Shown: one piece after another, positions 35,937 to 49,330 of the stretch
Layout: each line of letters starts with the position of its first letter
Numbering within the stretch: the first letter of the stretch is position 1
From: Membranipora membranacea
Lineage: Eukaryota > Bryozoa > Gymnolaemata > Cheilostomatida > Membraniporidae
DNA: 64,000 nt
Direction: 5' to 3'
Assembly (NCBI GenBank): GCA_914767715.1
Contig: OU612066.1
Location: 19,998,283-20,062,282, forward strand
Position numbers and translations under genes: made by a program
The notes under the pieces: generated by a model
Database searches by the model: none
Seen by the model: only the letters and a program-made list of their open reading frames with translations
What the model was told of the DNA's origin: nothing

Positions 35937-38900
35937 TCATTTTTTAGAGCCAAGAGAAGGGAACTCCATCTCGTTGTCGACTCGAGGGGCCGAGCTCCCA
36001 CCAGAGAATCCACGGCTGTTACCCCGGAATCCCCCACGGAATCCTCCTCCACGGCCGCTGCCACCACGATCTCCTCGACTGCCGCCTCCACCACCACGTC
36101 TCTCATCACGTCGTGGTCTGTCACTGTTGAATCTTCCTCCTCGCTCTCCTCCTCGTCCCCCACGCCCACGACCTCCAGGCCCACCACGGGGGCTACTCTC
36201 AGAGGCAAACTCTATCTTAATATTCAGCTTATCAAGGGCAGATCTGGTTCCTTCAGCCTGCAAATTTGAAGAAAAGACAATGAAGACAATGAAGCTATGA
36301 ATCGGATTACGAACAAACTAAGTCTATATTAAAAGAAACGACATGATGTAGTGGTATGCAAACTACCTGAAGTCGGATCCACGTTTAAAAATTTTTTTTT
36401 TTGAGAATTCAGAGTTGTGTGGTATAATGATAGGAAGATGTAGTTTTACTATTATTTTCCGTAATGATATTTCAGAGCAAACATTTTTTGTCTATGCTAA
36501 TGCCATGATAGTGGGGATTTGCAGCACCATTAGTCATTGTGATCTTAAAAAGGCTGATTCTTTATAGCCTGGGACTTTCCACAACTGTCATGATGTAGCA
36601 TTGATGATTTCAGTGGAAACTTGGCCAGATTACCAACAAAAAGACTAAGTTCGAAAATTCTGGTAAAAAAACGAGATGGAAAAAAGCTAACTCATCAGCA
36701 CTGCATTCTACACCATTGTGCAGGTAATACACAACATCATCCTAACATCAGCAATCAAGCTCTCTTTCACTAGTCAGCAGGGAACCCCTGAAGTACCTCG
36801 CAGACTATTACACAAATATCCAATGGAACACCATTGAAACGACAAGGTCTTTGTTTACTTTGTTATCACTCATAACACCTGATTAGTTTATCTTAATCCA
36901 TCAGTTCGACTTTGAGATAAAGCCAAGGCAGTGTGGTAGCGAACAGAGAAGGCTTTCCCAACAGCATAATGTTTTTGGAAACCCAAGATGAAAACTAGGA
37001 AATGATCTAGCCCATGAATCAATGCCTGCATCATCTTTTAAATGTCCATGTAAGCATGCATCAGTCAGACAAGGGCTTGGAAAACCGATAAAGTATCAAT
37101 AACTGTCGAACAAGCTTAGGTGAAGCGAAACACCTACATTAAAAGTATCATAGCTGAAAATTCAACAATCTCCTCCTCATGATACATTATTATTGATGCT
37201 CATTTACCAAGATAGTGTGTGAACAAGGCAACTTTAAGCACTTGCCAAAGAGTTAACAGCATCAGTCAACCACTTGATTTCGACTTTGATGAAATTGATT
37301 ACAAAAAGGAGTTGCTTTCCCTTGGTCTGTTGCAAGATTCTTAGTCACAGCTGACTAAGACAATGCTGACTAAGATGACAATGTTGCTTTGCTGTGTCAA
37401 CATATATAAATACTCATGATGGGAATTCAAGGGTTCAAGGAAACACCGCCCTTAGTATAGATAGAATATATAGCTCAATAAACACTCCTGATTGGTTATA
37501 TCACAAGCATTGATTGATGATAATGGAATCATGGAATAGGTGCAGAATGTAAAAGCTAGATCATCTTAGGACATTATGTACCATACTATCCTTATCATCA
37601 TCCAATGTCAATATTGAGAAAAGCCCAGATCCAAGACTTTGGGAAGAACATATTTTGCATGACGCACAATGACAGAGCAACAGACAAATGGAAAATCCTA
37701 ACTACCTAGAAAAATTGAAGAGCTCGTAGAATTCCCAGACCTGAAAAAAATATACAGCAAAATATTCTTCTCTGGCCTTTCAGCATTGTTTCTATGACCC
37801 AAACAATAGAGTAAAACGTTTTCAACTGGTCATTCACATCCCTATTTTTCCACCCTTCCTCCTAAAACACCTACTATTCAGCCCCCCCCCATCATGTAGG
37901 CCTACACACCTTATGGCTCATCTCATCAGCCTCCTCTTCGAAGCTCTCATCAGTACTCTCTGTTCGTTTCCTCGGCTCAAGAGCGACAGTCTTCTTCCAT
38001 TGGGTCTGATCCTCACCCTCGCCGGCTCTCCTCAACTTGAATTGTACAGGCTTAGCCTTGGCTCCTCTCTGGGCTGCCTTCCACTCATCCAGTGTCATCT
38101 CCTGGACCTCAGGCTCTGCTGGCTCGGCAGACTCACCCTCACTGTTATTAAAAGGAAGCATATCTATTAGGGGTGTATATTATTACTATTTGTTGTGAGA
38201 CCTGGTGTGACAAGATTAGTATGACTGCGATTTGTAATTGGACCAACGGTGAGGTTAACCAGCAATGCTATTATATGGTGGTGGATACATAACATGGCTG
38301 TTTAGTCTCCAAATCCATATGCCATAAGGCATACAAAGAATGTATTTAGACCCAAGGGTACAAATGAAGAGACTACAAAGTTTAACTGTGGGAAAATCAT
38401 TGATTATCAAGTGTCATGGTAACTTTGGCTTTCTAATCCTATTTTCCTTACACTGCCCTTCAGATAGTAAAAGGATAAATAATAATATACCCAGTCTAGT
38501 TCCATTACAATGATGCAATACTGCTCAACCAAAACAATTTTGGCCTTTAGGGTTAGTCAATGCAATGGAACTTGTGTGTATTTACAGCCTACAAAGACAT
38601 ACAAGAGCTAGTAGCAAAAGGTGGGTTTTTGAATCAACCACACACTTCTTTGTGTCTATCAATTATTTTTGTCCCAGCAATATGCATCCGCCCCTTCACA
38701 GTGGAAAGCAAACTAGCAATGGAATGTCTATTAGCCTAACCTGACCACATGAAAGGCTGGGCATTGAGGTAGTGCATATTTAGTATGTCTTAAAATATCC
38801 ATAAAATATAAGGCTTTGTTCTTAACCTTATTCCAATATGAGCAGTTTCATGACTAATGGAACACAAATACACTAAATAAAGGGCTTCCCGCTGCAACAG

Positions 38901-41361
38901 TCATACTGGCCAACTAATTATGACAGGTAGTGTTGGCAGGAGAGACTGATGATGATATCGTGATAAAGAGTGAGACAAAGCAATCGCACTGTTATCTTCA
39001 CATTGTGATGGTTCTTATGTCGATATTCCCTTCTATGCACAATATTACGTTGTGGGAGAATGAAACCATTAGATGCTAGTGATACCCCTTCTACTATTGG
39101 GAAGGCTAACTAAAGCAAGCAGACAAATAGAACTGCAGCACTCACTATCAACTCCCACTATTATGCTGGACATAACTCAACCACTTAAATGTTCTACCAG
39201 CATGCAACATTTACTGGAATTAGAATTTGTCTCCCTGATGATCGCTATTGCGCTTCAAATTTCTATATGTTAATCTATCCAGCACAATCAGATTTCGGAC
39301 ACCACAACTCGACCGACATCGTTAATCATTTTAGACTACAACAGCAATTGGTACTTACGCTGTATTCTCGTCCTCATTGATTGTCTCATTGTGAGTCTCT
39401 CCCTCATCTTTCCTAACCGTAGATTCGTCTCCGGCCTGAGTAGTCGAGTTATCCAGCTGTGAGCCGATCTCATCTCCCCAGTTATGTCCACCTGATCCGT
39501 CCTTCTTCTCAAAAGGTTTAACTCCAGTCCTGTCAGAGCCACTGTGCCTGTCAAAACTACGACCACCTCCTCGGCCACCACCACCACGGCCGCGTCCACC
39601 TCGAAATCCTCCTCCTGATCCTCCTCGTCTCATCCCTCGGCCACCACTTTAAATATATATGATTCAGTTCAACAAATCCAGTTAATCTTTTTGCTCAAAT
39701 GAATTGGTGATGAGCTTAGCTTTAGAATGAAGTTTGTGTAGACTATGAATCATAAAAGCGTTACCCATCAGAAAAAAACAAATTCTTTAAGCAGGATTCT
39801 GTTGACAAACTCAACTCAACGTGTTACGATTTGACATCTAAAAACCCTTCATAACATGCTGGGTGCAGAGGCTTTACTCACTCAAAGTTTCCAAATCGCT
39901 GCTCTTGGGGAGGCTTCTCAAAGTCATCGCTTCGATTCTTTTGATCATTCTGCCTCATACGAGGAGGTCTGTTATCTGAAGGAAAGGTAAGACCATTAGA
40001 AAAGAAGCATTGTGTTTTTTTTAAATGGGTGAAGTTTTTGCCTAAAGCCAATTATAATGACTGCAGATGTGGATAGCTGCATGCACCAACAAATATTATC
40101 AATCTGAGACTATGATAAGTACCATAGTGCACATCCAGTTGTCCATTTATGTTAACGCCTGTCTTCACAGACACTGATTGCAGTTGCATTTATAGGGCAA
40201 ATCAACTTTATAACATTAATTAAGCCTAATCTTAACCAGGATTGTTGGTGTAATAATAGTGAAGAGGATTAAGATCACACAGTACTACCCACATAACTAC
40301 TTAGGCTGACAACATCAACAAATAAGTACCTTTAGTTTAGTCAAGTCAGACCAGTAAAAGCTGTTAGTGTTGGGACTGCAACATGCTAGTTGCAAGTCAT
40401 ACTCATAGTAATACTCTACATACTACTGCAACTTACTAACTAATACTTTGAAAACACAGTGAGCACCCTTATATGTTAATTCGATGGTAGTAATTTCAGA
40501 CAGCAACGATGAATTGCGTCAATCATCAGTATTATAATAATATTATTATTACGTTTGTCGTTACTCAGCAGGCAAACCTTCACGAAGTCAACTCACCACC
40601 AAGTCACCTTCATCATTCATTCATTCTTCATGCACTCTCAGTCAGTGTGTTTGCAAGCCAGCAAGAAGAGGAAATGTGAGACTCACTGACTGAGAAAGCA
40701 TGATGATGATGTTTTGGATGATGAATGATGATGATGAGATCCCAACTCTTTTCATGCACTCCTCCTCTTCCCCAAGCCACCAGAAATGTGAGTGGTAGGG
40801 AGCCCAACAATGTACAACAAGAATGCACAGCACAGTGAATGACTGAGTGATCTCACTAATCTCTTTTTTTCATTCAATTTCATGCACTCCTCCCCAAGCC
40901 AACAGTGAGAAAGGTAGGCCTAGGGAGCCTAATCACTGTGCATTCGTGTGCATTTGCATTCAGTGATGATGATTCAAGTCATTGATTTATCTGATTGATT
41001 ATTATTATGATGATTGATGTTCTTCACTGTGACTTCACTTTAGTTCTGCTTACTCACCATTAGCAGGCCTATCTCCTCTGGCACTGCCAAACCTGTTACC
41101 ACCAGATTTCTGAATGTTTGCAGTGTTTGCATCATCTACTTTCTGACTCTGGCTCTGTGGCGGCTTCTTGGCTCTGCTGTTTTTGTCATTTCTACTCTTG
41201 GCATTCTTTGTTGCAGGTTGTGGCTCTACAGTTGCCTTCTTTTTGTCTTGCTTAGCCTCTTCCTGCTTTAGCATCTCATAGAGGTCCACCTCTTCATCAC
41301 TACTGTCATCACCCAGTGATAACTGGAACCTATTCTTAGTTGCAACACTGTAGTCTCCCAT
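35937..41361 (-). CDS. SERBP1: SERBP1/HABP4-family RNA-binding protein, 5 exons, 412 aa
   Basis: Family members (SERBP1, HABP4; yeast Stm1 is related) bind mRNA and clamp the mRNA channel of idle ribosomes; they are found in cytoplasm and nucleus. Exons in transcript order: 41361-41058, 39975-39882, 39646-39359, 38141-37910, 36257-35937 (1239 nt, phases consistent). The N-terminus MGDYSVATKNRFQLSLGDD, then a DLYEMLK motif, fits the family Stm1-like start. Exon 3 begins with an RGG-rich segment (FRGGRGRGGGGRGG) followed by FDRHSGSDRTGVKPFEKKDG and GGHNWGD, the core family signature. Exon 4 carries MTLDEWKAAQ and QWKKTVAL, diagnostic of the domain. Exon 5 is a second RGG box ending in a conserved EFPSLG-type tail. 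Human SERBP1 is about 408 aa, so this looks complete. Whether it equals SERBP1 or HABP4 cannot be decided, since the two probably split within vertebrates. Confidence 0.92.
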
Positions 41362-43538
41362 TGCATACAAGGGGGGTGCAGATGCAAGAGATTAAAATTT
41401 TATATTTCCATGGCAAGCATTCACTACTCTAAATTCCCAGTCAGATCTTTCCCAGTGCAACATGGGGTTCATGATACATAAAATTACAGCTTCGTTTGAC
41501 ATTGATATCATATGCAATATTTGGCAATTTGAAAAATTTTCATGATATATTTTAACTCATTTAAAAATTGATGATATAATATTATAAAACAGATTCGTCA
41601 GTTTTGATTATAGTGAATTCTATTATGAAGCACCCTCAAAGTTGTTTTTATTTATAATCAATAGTTCGAATCCCTACATAATAGGTTTTCCCGCAATTGT
41701 TAAGGTTTTCTTGACACATATCTTTATAGTATATAGTGAGCAGGCAGTGGCCTGTCTTGTCAAGACAGGCTAATAAGTCTACATTATACCAGGTACCCTG
41801 ATTATACTGGCTGGCTTTTTTGAAGAGATAAATGCGTAAAATTATGGATCGAACCAATATAAGTTCCTGTCAACTTGAATGACACCCTGTAGATGTACAT
41901 CTAAATTTGGACGTACGTTTTTGAGGTCAGGGGCGTTATGTCTGCAGAGCTAGGAGTGCACTTAGTTAGTTCCATTAACTCCTTAGTTCCATATTGATAT
42001 AGCTATGTAAAACATTTATCACGAATCCATTGTCAGCATTGGTTAATCATAGGCAAACTGATCTGTGGATAAATTAATCTGTGAAACTTCACAAATTTCT
42101 TTTGCTTTTGCTCCGAGATATCATTGTCGCTTTGCAGTTGCCTTCAAAAACAATACTGATTGTCTGCTCCGTATTTCTGATGTCTCTTTTAATTGTTCAA
42201 ATTCACAGCCTACTGGCTCTTGGTCAACAAGTTGATGTGATGACTTTCACGGTATGGTAGGCCCGAATTGCTTAATTAAGACTAACTCTCATGAAAATAA
42301 CAATTTAATCAATCGATCAATCGATTTAAATCAAGAGTGCTTTGGGCCTCAGTTGATCTTTAACCTGGGCAATCTGTTTAACACTGTTTCAATTTTCAAT
42401 GTATAAAAATTTATTTTCCTTCAAAATCGAATCCAATGTGATAAATATTAGCCACCATATCAGATCAAGCAACAACTATCTACTCTGGTTTTAGCATGAA
42501 TAAGAAGGGTGAGTATTTGACACTACTACAACGTAACTCTATTCTGAAAGAGTGCAAACAACCCAAAATTAGGTCAAATCGTTGTAAAGGTTTTGCTATG
42601 TGAAGATGCATGTTAATGCCGAAGAGAAATTATTACTTGTCAATCAATTTTGCGAACAGTGAACTAGACAGAGGTAAGGTTCGAGGTTGTATTATAGAGA
42701 TAAAAAACAAATGGTAACAATTTAGATAAAAAAACAGAACTTGTTCATTCATAACATTTCAAAAACAAATAAACAAACAAACAAATAATGATTGAAACAC
42801 TATTGCAAGAAAATTAGTTTAAGTATCTTCATTTATTGGCAAGAAGAGACTGGGACAATCTTAAGTGGACTCCTATATACTTTCATGGATCATTGTATAA
42901 TGTGCGGGGTGGGGGGGGGGGGCGAACAACAATAATGTTTAGTTGCTATGTAAAATAACATACAAGGTTATGAGGTTAATTCACCGATATGTCTGGTAGC
43001 AAGTTATCAACAGAACTGGAAATAGCACTGTCTGTTCAGTTTCTGTTTGTGATTTTCAGTTTCTGTTTGATATTCTTAGAGGCTAGTATGCCAGCACATT
43101 TCTGTTGAGCAATTCAATGTTGAGCACTTGTTGCACCCGATAAGTGAAGTTTTGGTCGTTAGATTCCAAGCTATCATCATAGAGCATGACTATGTGGATT
43201 ATGACATCGAAGATGTTACGTAGCACGATTTTGTCAGCATTCAACTCTCAGGCTCCATACACTGCTATCCAATAAAAAAGGATGTTAGTCAGGTGTGTTT
43301 GTACAGTGATACTGATAACAAATAATTTGTAAGTGGATGAGAAAGTTTACACAAGATCAGCTGACTCTTAGTCATTGCTATGCTTTACCAACAATAGGAT
43401 GCAGAATAATCTAAGACATTCACTTTTGTGAGCTTTGTCCGCAATACAGTAAGTAAAATAAAGCAGTAACAGTGAACAGGAGAGATAACTACTTATATTT
43501 CCCCTGTTACTCCTCGGTATAATGATTGGCTTACTTAC
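41362..43538. other. Upstream region of the SERBP1-like gene and spacer
   Basis: I find no coding sequence. It should contain the SERBP1-like promoter near 41.4 kb. A 21-bp palindrome (GCCTGTCTTG, then CAAGACAGGC, around one central T) lies at 41750-41770, a G homopolymer near 42906-42922, and a motif near 43105-43140 (TTGAGCAATTCAATGTTGAG) that recurs upstream of the other duplicated genes at 48595 and 63305. Confidence 0.5.
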
Positions 43539-43548
43539 CGGTTTCAGT

Positions 43549-43833
43549 TTACTTGAGATGTTGTAGAACTAACAGTCCGACTCTGGCCGGAGAGGCTCCA
43601 CATATCCAGGTTCTGATGGAGCCCAGCAGCGACTCAGTAGTTTCACTTGCCGCTTCATTCTCTATGAAAAACTTGCTGTTGATAATGTCACTTGTCCTTC
43701 TCACCTTGTCAGCTATATCTCTGCATACCTGTGCCTGATCTCGAGAGGTGGTTACAATGATATCATCCTGGATCAAAGCTGTTGGAATGATATTGTGCGT
43801 GCTGACGGCTGTTGATTGCTCTCTTCTCCCCAT
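43549..43833 (-). CDS. Small tandem-family protein with BH3-like segment, copy 1 (94 aa)
   Basis: A single-exon reading frame from an ATG (MGRREQSTAV) to a TAA that follows a terminal VLQHLK. Four related frames lie downstream. The shared core is SRDQAQVCRDIADKVRRTSD followed by IINSKFF, which aligns with the better BH3-like segments of copies 3 and 4; here the usual Gly of the BH3 Gly-Asp pair is Ser. The C-terminal third is a predicted amphipathic stretch (SLLGSIRTW, ARVGLLVLQHLK). There is no signal peptide or membrane anchor. Ten bases after the stop is a good donor (CCG|GTAAGT), so the stop may be followed by a 3'-UTR intron. Function is unknown; a Bcl-2-regulator role is only an inference from the motif. 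Conservation of start, stop and core across copies supports it as a real gene. Confidence 0.5.
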   Translation of the reverse strand: MGRREQSTAVSTHNIIPTALIQDDIIVTTSRDQAQVCRDIADKVRRTSDIINSKFFIENEAASETTESLLGSIRTWICGASPARVGLLVLQHLK

Positions 43834-44679
43834 GGTGTCTTAGTGCAAAGGATCTCTTATACATTTAATTGTATTTGTATGTTTAAACTGTCCTGCCAAG
43901 TTTGCACGATGCTTTGATTTGTGTTGGTGTACAGCTGGTGAATGCTAGAATGATTTGAATTCCAAATTATTTCTTACTTATAGCCAAGCTCGGATGAGTG
44001 CCTGTACTTTCCACCACATTTATATTATTAGTCATGGTAGCTTATCATTTTCATCACTATATGGCGTGAGTAATCATTTGATCAAATTAAAAGCCAGTTG
44101 ATGGGAATCCCATTCACCAATATGTGACAATTCAATTAGGGATTTTCCTCCCAGGTCATTGCGAGAAGTTAAGCTGATAATTGGTTGTATATTATTGTTA
44201 TTATCTGTCATTCCATGATAGATAAATAATATTTTAAATTACAATGACTCGTTGACCTGGCATTGAACCAAGATAAAAACTTTAAGAGATAAAAATTAAG
44301 CTATGCTCGTGGAAGATAAATATAAATTTCTGGAAGTGCTTCCATTTCCCCAACCATGACTGATTAGAAAACCTTACATGGCAGTTGGTATTTTTAGCTT
44401 GAACCCATTGTTGCACCATTTGTAGGGTACAGAAAATTCTAGAAGGAATTCAGTTATTCAAATGGTAGTCTAGGGATCCAGTACGTGCGGATTAATGTAT
44501 GGTCATACAATTGATAAAAGGAGGCAAAGGAAAGCACTGAGCGCAAAGGGGATAGAGGGAAAGGGGTTGTGTGACTAGTGAATGAATATGCATGCGTTGG
44601 TTTAAATTTAATTAAAGACTGTTCAATTTTTCGTTTATTTTCTAGAGTGTATCGGGTTTAGGTAACAGCAAAGGAGTAG

Positions 44680-44890
44680 GAGGTGGCTCAGCTGGTTAGA
44701 GCGCCTGTCTTCAGCAGGCAAGTGTTGAAGGTTGTGGTTTCCAATACCAATGCAGTCCACTGACTACAGGGACTGGTTGGACACCCAAGTGTGCTCTGAC
44801 ATGTCTTCAAACTGGATCAAATTTGCACGGACAATGTGGCCACGCCCACTATATCGCTGCCTATTCTTCGGAATGTGGTGAGTGACTGAA
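44680..44890 (+). mobile_element. tRNA-derived SINE-like element
   Basis: The 5' part resembles a tRNA. An A-box-like GGTGGCTCAGCTGGTTAGAG starts at 44682. It is followed by an anticodon-arm-like GCCTG-TCTTCAG-CAGGC, then a degenerate B box near 44729-44749 (GGTTGTGGTTTCCAATACC; the canonical GGTTCGA core is altered). A non-tRNA body of about 130 bases follows. The altered B box and missing acceptor pairing argue against a functional tRNA gene. Boundaries are approximate. Confidence 0.6.
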
Positions 44891-45194
44891 CATTGTGTTT
44901 ATTAACCAACATTTTAACCAACAAAGAATTCAGATAAGTCATGTGTCGGCCATATCTCAACATTATCAGCAGATTGATTCTTTTTTTCTCATGTCAATTT
45001 TTGCTCCATAATCAATCAACCAGCTGTAACTTCATCATTTAATTCAGGTATTTATTTGTACAACACATCAAAACATACCAGTAAAAAGTCATCATTTTTG
45101 AATAAAAATAATTCTAAGTAAAGTATTTTGGCGAAGAATATGACTCCGACATTCTGGTGAATACCGATTCACCCCAGCTGTGACAAATTAAATC

Positions 45195-45799
45195 TTAGTG
45201 ATTGTTAGTCACTGGCTTCAAGATTGGCCTCCAAACGCAACTGTTGATCTCTAGATCGTGGGGATGATCAGCCTTCAAAACAGGATAAGTAGTAGTCTCT
45301 AAATCATTTAAATGAATCTGACTCCCAAATGGTGTCAAAAGAGACTTTACTAGGGGAGAGTCCAGCCATAATATCTCAGGCAATTTTTAGTGGTAACGAA
45401 GAAATTTCCTTCAATTTTCCCCGCACTATGTCACAGTGGCCTTGATAAGTTCCCGTTAGTTTTCAACGTTATATCATCTTTTGGCACCAACAAATTGTGC
45501 CAGTCAAAACCAATGTTGTACTGGAAAGTAACCAGCTTCCTAGAGTGGAAATCCTTTGGCTTAAATGGTCTTTTGGGGGCAAAGTTTACTGAGTAAGACA
45601 ACCGGACCAGCCAATTTGAGGTGGTGAAAGTTTCAAAATTTTCGAACAGATATTCTGTTAGATGAACAACCTTGTCTGTTGAATCATCGATAGGCACCAT
45701 AGACATGATGCCATAGTCAGCCACTTCTGTTTGAAAGCTCAAGTGTATGTTGTTTCGATGAAATATCTTGATCTTTCCTGTAAATGTCGACTTAGACAC
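45195..45799 (-). other. Unassigned open frames, possible degraded insertion
   Basis: A minus-strand frame open for about 120 codons (45799 down to 45431, no ATG at its start) has protein-like composition (for example NFETFTTSNWLVRLSYSVNF, FQYNIGFDWHNLLVPKDD). After its stop, a second frame runs from about 45383 to 45195 and contains NSCVWRPILKP. Together they could be the two pieces of one broken coding sequence. I do not recognise the family. They lie in the 2-kb stretch absent from the neighbouring duplicate, so a mobile element or processed pseudogene is plausible. Confidence 0.25.
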
Positions 45800-47934
45800 A
45801 ATATTCGATTTTTATAAATTGTCAAATTTGACATAAAAATACAGGCACTCTGGTTTGTAGTGCAGTACCAATAGGTGGCAATTGCCCATCTAGCGAGAGG
45901 AACATGGCTCAGTATCATGGTGTACAAAACACATCCCAAGTGGGTTTGTTGGGTGAAGAAAAGAAATAATTTTTTTGTCTTTTTATTCAGTGGCACAATT
46001 GACCACTTGTATCCCCTCAAATTGAGACAAGGACTGTGTGCATGTGTTTAACTTTATAATTTCATCACTGTGAAACAGGCATTGTCGGAAACTTGTTTGT
46101 CAAATAACATGATCATGTACCTTATATCGAAACTTTTGATCTCACAAGGAGATGAGCCGCAAATTATGATTCAACTATGACATTAAGCGATCGGGATTTA
46201 TGATCAAGAGTCATGACGAATGTTCCGAATGAAAAGCTCCCAATTGCAAAACTGAGCAGGGTATTTGCATTATACCTTTAAATCACTGCATGTATTCAAC
46301 GGGAATCATTTCAAAGCATATGACTAGAGATTGATGTAACCTTATATTTCAATTGTACCATCCTGAAAATCAATTACAAGCGTTGGTGTTATACCTAAGG
46401 AGACATGTCTCAAACTGCTGGCTCAATGCTACACAACACAAAGAATATTGCACTTCTCAACCTTCCCAAATGCAAATCGTAATAATCTAGTTAGAACTGG
46501 AAGATAATAGAGTAAATCACATTTTGATATCATAATTGTCCTGATCTCAGGAAACTGCATTGTGGGATACTTATTAGCATTCCCGATTCAACGGGTCATC
46601 ACGTTGATTGATGTATGTAGACAGCGCTTGTGTCTAGTTGAATTATCTGCTGATGGAATGGTGGGAGAAATTTGGTTTGCTTACAGTAGGTGCGCTCACA
46701 TGGTGATCAAGTCTCATATATCTATGTTTCTCATACCTACGAAAGATAGTAAAACAGAGCAGAACTGACTATATTATAAGTTCAATGTCTTTTGCCAGTC
46801 TAATGCAGGAGTTTTTTCAGCTCAATGCATCAATCGTCAGTTCATTGGCTTGTATGAATTCCAGACTGAATTTTGGGAAACCTGTGTAATAATTTAACCA
46901 AAGCATCATATATGGTTAATTGATCGATCGCCAATCATTGTTCAAAATGTTTTTTGTCAACAAGTCAAATCCAGGGAGCAAATATCAGTGTGTTTAATTG
47001 GCAGAGAGCCACAAACCTCAACATGTCAGGCATGCTGGACTATTGACATGTACCCTGATTGTGTGGAAAAGAGGATTTCAGTCCCAGTTCTGCGCAAGCT
47101 GGGATCCCACTAACCTTTGTGGTGACTGGTGATGTTACTGTTATTGTTCCACCATGATGGTGTGTAGTAAATACTAATGTAGGAAACTCCCTTACGAATG
47201 AGGAAGAAAAATTACCTGCTTCAATTTAGGAAGAAAAGATTGGAAATTTATATTGAAACCAGTACATCCTAGTGGCAACAGGAATATCCCTTCAACAATT
47301 TTATTTCAAAATGTTTGATAGAGTAAAATCTAGATATATATTAGTCTGAGCCCTCCAGTCTTTTACCCCCCCCCCCCTCCCCTGTTAGGTTTTTTGTATA
47401 GGTAGTTTTTGTTTGTATATAATTGATATTCAATATTAGCGCTGGTTATACTGCTTCTTGTAGTTCTTTTCAGGTATTTTATTGGGTTTCTTATTTACAT
47501 CAGAGAAAGTTTCCTTCTTTGCTACCAATTATTACTGAGGCCATGTAGTTAAACATTACACACCCTTGATCTGTTGTTTGCCCTGTCTAACTCTTTTGTC
47601 TAACTGGTCTTAGAGTGTGTCGTCTGTCCATCTTGTTTGTTTCACAGTTGATACATAGTTTTGCCGTTGGCATGATTGTCATAGGGCATGGCCCAACTAC
47701 TACGGCTTATGAGGCGCAATAGTCTTTCATTCTAAAGAAAAAAGCAACCGCTGCATACCTATTTGCTTGCCTTTCATCGGGAGTCATCTAGTTTTACAAA
47801 ATGAGCAGTGAACTCTGAATAGTATCAAATCATTTTATAAAAAATGATTTTTCATTCAGCGACAGCTAATCTAAGATATCATGTATATCCCATTTTTTAA
47901 GTGCATGGCTGTTTCTCATCATAATAGTATATTG

Positions 47935-49330
47935 CAATGGTTGATAGTTGATTATGACTTTTTGTTTTTTAAAAGCTAAATTTTTCATAAACTTTTTCAT
48001 TCCCATATTTTTCATCATGAAATCATTTTGCAAAAATATTGAGCAAACTATAATTCAGTCGACCTTATGCATTGTGAGCTACTCATTTACTAATTGAGTT
48101 TTCTCACCAGGTGTTCACTGGTTGCATGTAACAATTTGCAGTGCGTTATTGTTTTAATTTTTTCAACACTTATCTGCTTTATTTTTTCGCTAAGGTTTCA
48201 TATAATAAAATTGGAGACCTTTTAATTATTTGGCCTCGAAATGATCAAGAACAAAAAAATCAGTGATAATTAAGAGTAAGTCATGAACGGCCAAACTATG
48301 GTAAAAGTGGTTAAGAAATATACATTATGAATAAATAAATAATAAAATGTAACATGTACCATTTAAAAAAAGAGAATGATAATTAAAAAATTGCACTATC
48401 TTTTGGCACATTGCTGCTGCCGTCTCAGTGTAAGAAAGAAAGTAAAGCTGTACAGAGTGATTATCATGTCTTTAGTTTTCTATTATAATACAATATCACA
48501 CAGTGGTGAGAATTCCACTTCTCGTTTATCTACATGTGTGTATCTCAGCTTCTCTATAAGTAGCTGAGAGTCTTGTATGTCATTGCGGAATTCTGCTGAG
48601 CAATTCAATATTGAGCACTCATTGCATCTATTAGTTGATGCTGATGATACAAGTAATGGTTTGCGTATAGATTTGTAGATATCCGTCTTCAGAATGTTTG
48701 CCTGGATTTATATTTGTATGGCATCTCTCAATATCTATTACTGCTATCAAAGACAGAAAGGATACATTAAAATATAAAATAAATAATATTAAAACAATAA
48801 TAGATCATATTTCAGCCATAAACTTGAGTTATTCGTTTGTTGATATTTGAATAAAAATATTCACAAGGTCAGTTGACCCTTGGCCTGTCTGATGAGAATA
48901 ATCGCGTATATTTACGTAGTTTTGCCCATGTGACAAAACCTGAATAATGATATTATGTGAACTCACCAATTTCAGTTTACTTAAGGTGTTGCAGAACCAT
49001 CAGGCCGACTCTGGCTGCAGAACCTCCGGTCAGCCAGGTTTTGATGAAGGCGAGTAGAGGTGTTTCTGTCTTTTCACTCTTTGTAAAGAACTCAGTGTTG
49101 ATAAAGGCACTGGTTATTCTTAGTTTTTCAGCTATCTCTTTGCATACCTGCGTCTGATCTCTAGACACCGTAGGCATGTCATTGTGCCCGATCACAAGCA
49201 CCTGCGGCATGGTGTCATGCATTCTGACAACTGTTGATTGTTCGGTCTTCCCCATATCTTAATTCAACTTGTATGGTAAAGTTTGCTAAATCGTCCTGCA
49301 AAATTTGCAACCTTTCTTTGATATGTGTTT
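47935..49330. repeat. Segmental duplicate carrying family copy 2 (matches 62595-64000)
   Basis: The block aligns, with divergence, to the last 1.4 kb of the window. Shared landmarks in order: GACTTTTT-GTTTTTTAAAAGCTAA (47955 and 62623), AAAATATTGAGC (48035 and 62702), GAGTTTTCTCA (48098 and 62797), TCTTTTGGCACA(T/A)TGCTGCTGC (48400 and 63091), AAGCTGTACAGAGTGATT (48444 and 63134), CAATATTGAGCA (48606 and 63311), then the coding copy and its flanks. The duplication therefore includes at least 1 kb downstream of each gene. Confidence 0.8.
48977..49255 (-). CDS. Small tandem-family protein with BH3-like segment, copy 2 (92 aa)
   Basis: Start MGKTEQSTVVRM, stop TAA after VLQHLK. Most similar to copy 5 at 63.8 kb (same length, shared MPQVLVxG, DMPTVSRDQ, IAEKLRIT, KTWLxGGSAARVGLMVLQHL). 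The BH3-like core is VCKEIAEKLRITSAFINTEF, where the Gly-Asp pair reads Ser-Ala, so the motif is degenerate. A strong donor (TTG|GTGAGT) lies about ten bases after the stop. No introns, signal peptide or membrane segment are visible. Because copies 2 and 5 differ at many positions yet both stay open from ATG to stop, selection on the protein is likely. Function unknown. Confidence 0.55.
   Translation of the reverse strand: MGKTEQSTVVRMHDTMPQVLVIGHNDMPTVSRDQTQVCKEIAEKLRITSAFINTEFFTKSEKTETPLLAFIKTWLTGGSAARVGLMVLQHLK

Larger units (their letters stand above)
43834..48966. other. Spacer between family copies 1 and 2, partly duplicated
   Basis: No conserved gene is recognised. The segments at 44330-44400 and 46970-47160 have homologues at 49795-49870 and 50465-50645 in the same order, showing that this unit and the next are tandem duplicates. 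About 2 kb between 44.4 and 46.9 kb is extra in this unit and holds a tRNA-derived SINE-like sequence and an unassigned reading frame. A C-rich patch near 47345-47390 matches 51595-51660. From about 47935 the sequence matches the region starting near 62595. Confidence 0.5.

Noticed and set aside
35920-36300. Pro/Arg-rich plus-strand frame over the last SERBP1 exon
   Set aside because: It is the antisense shadow of the RGG-box coding sequence.
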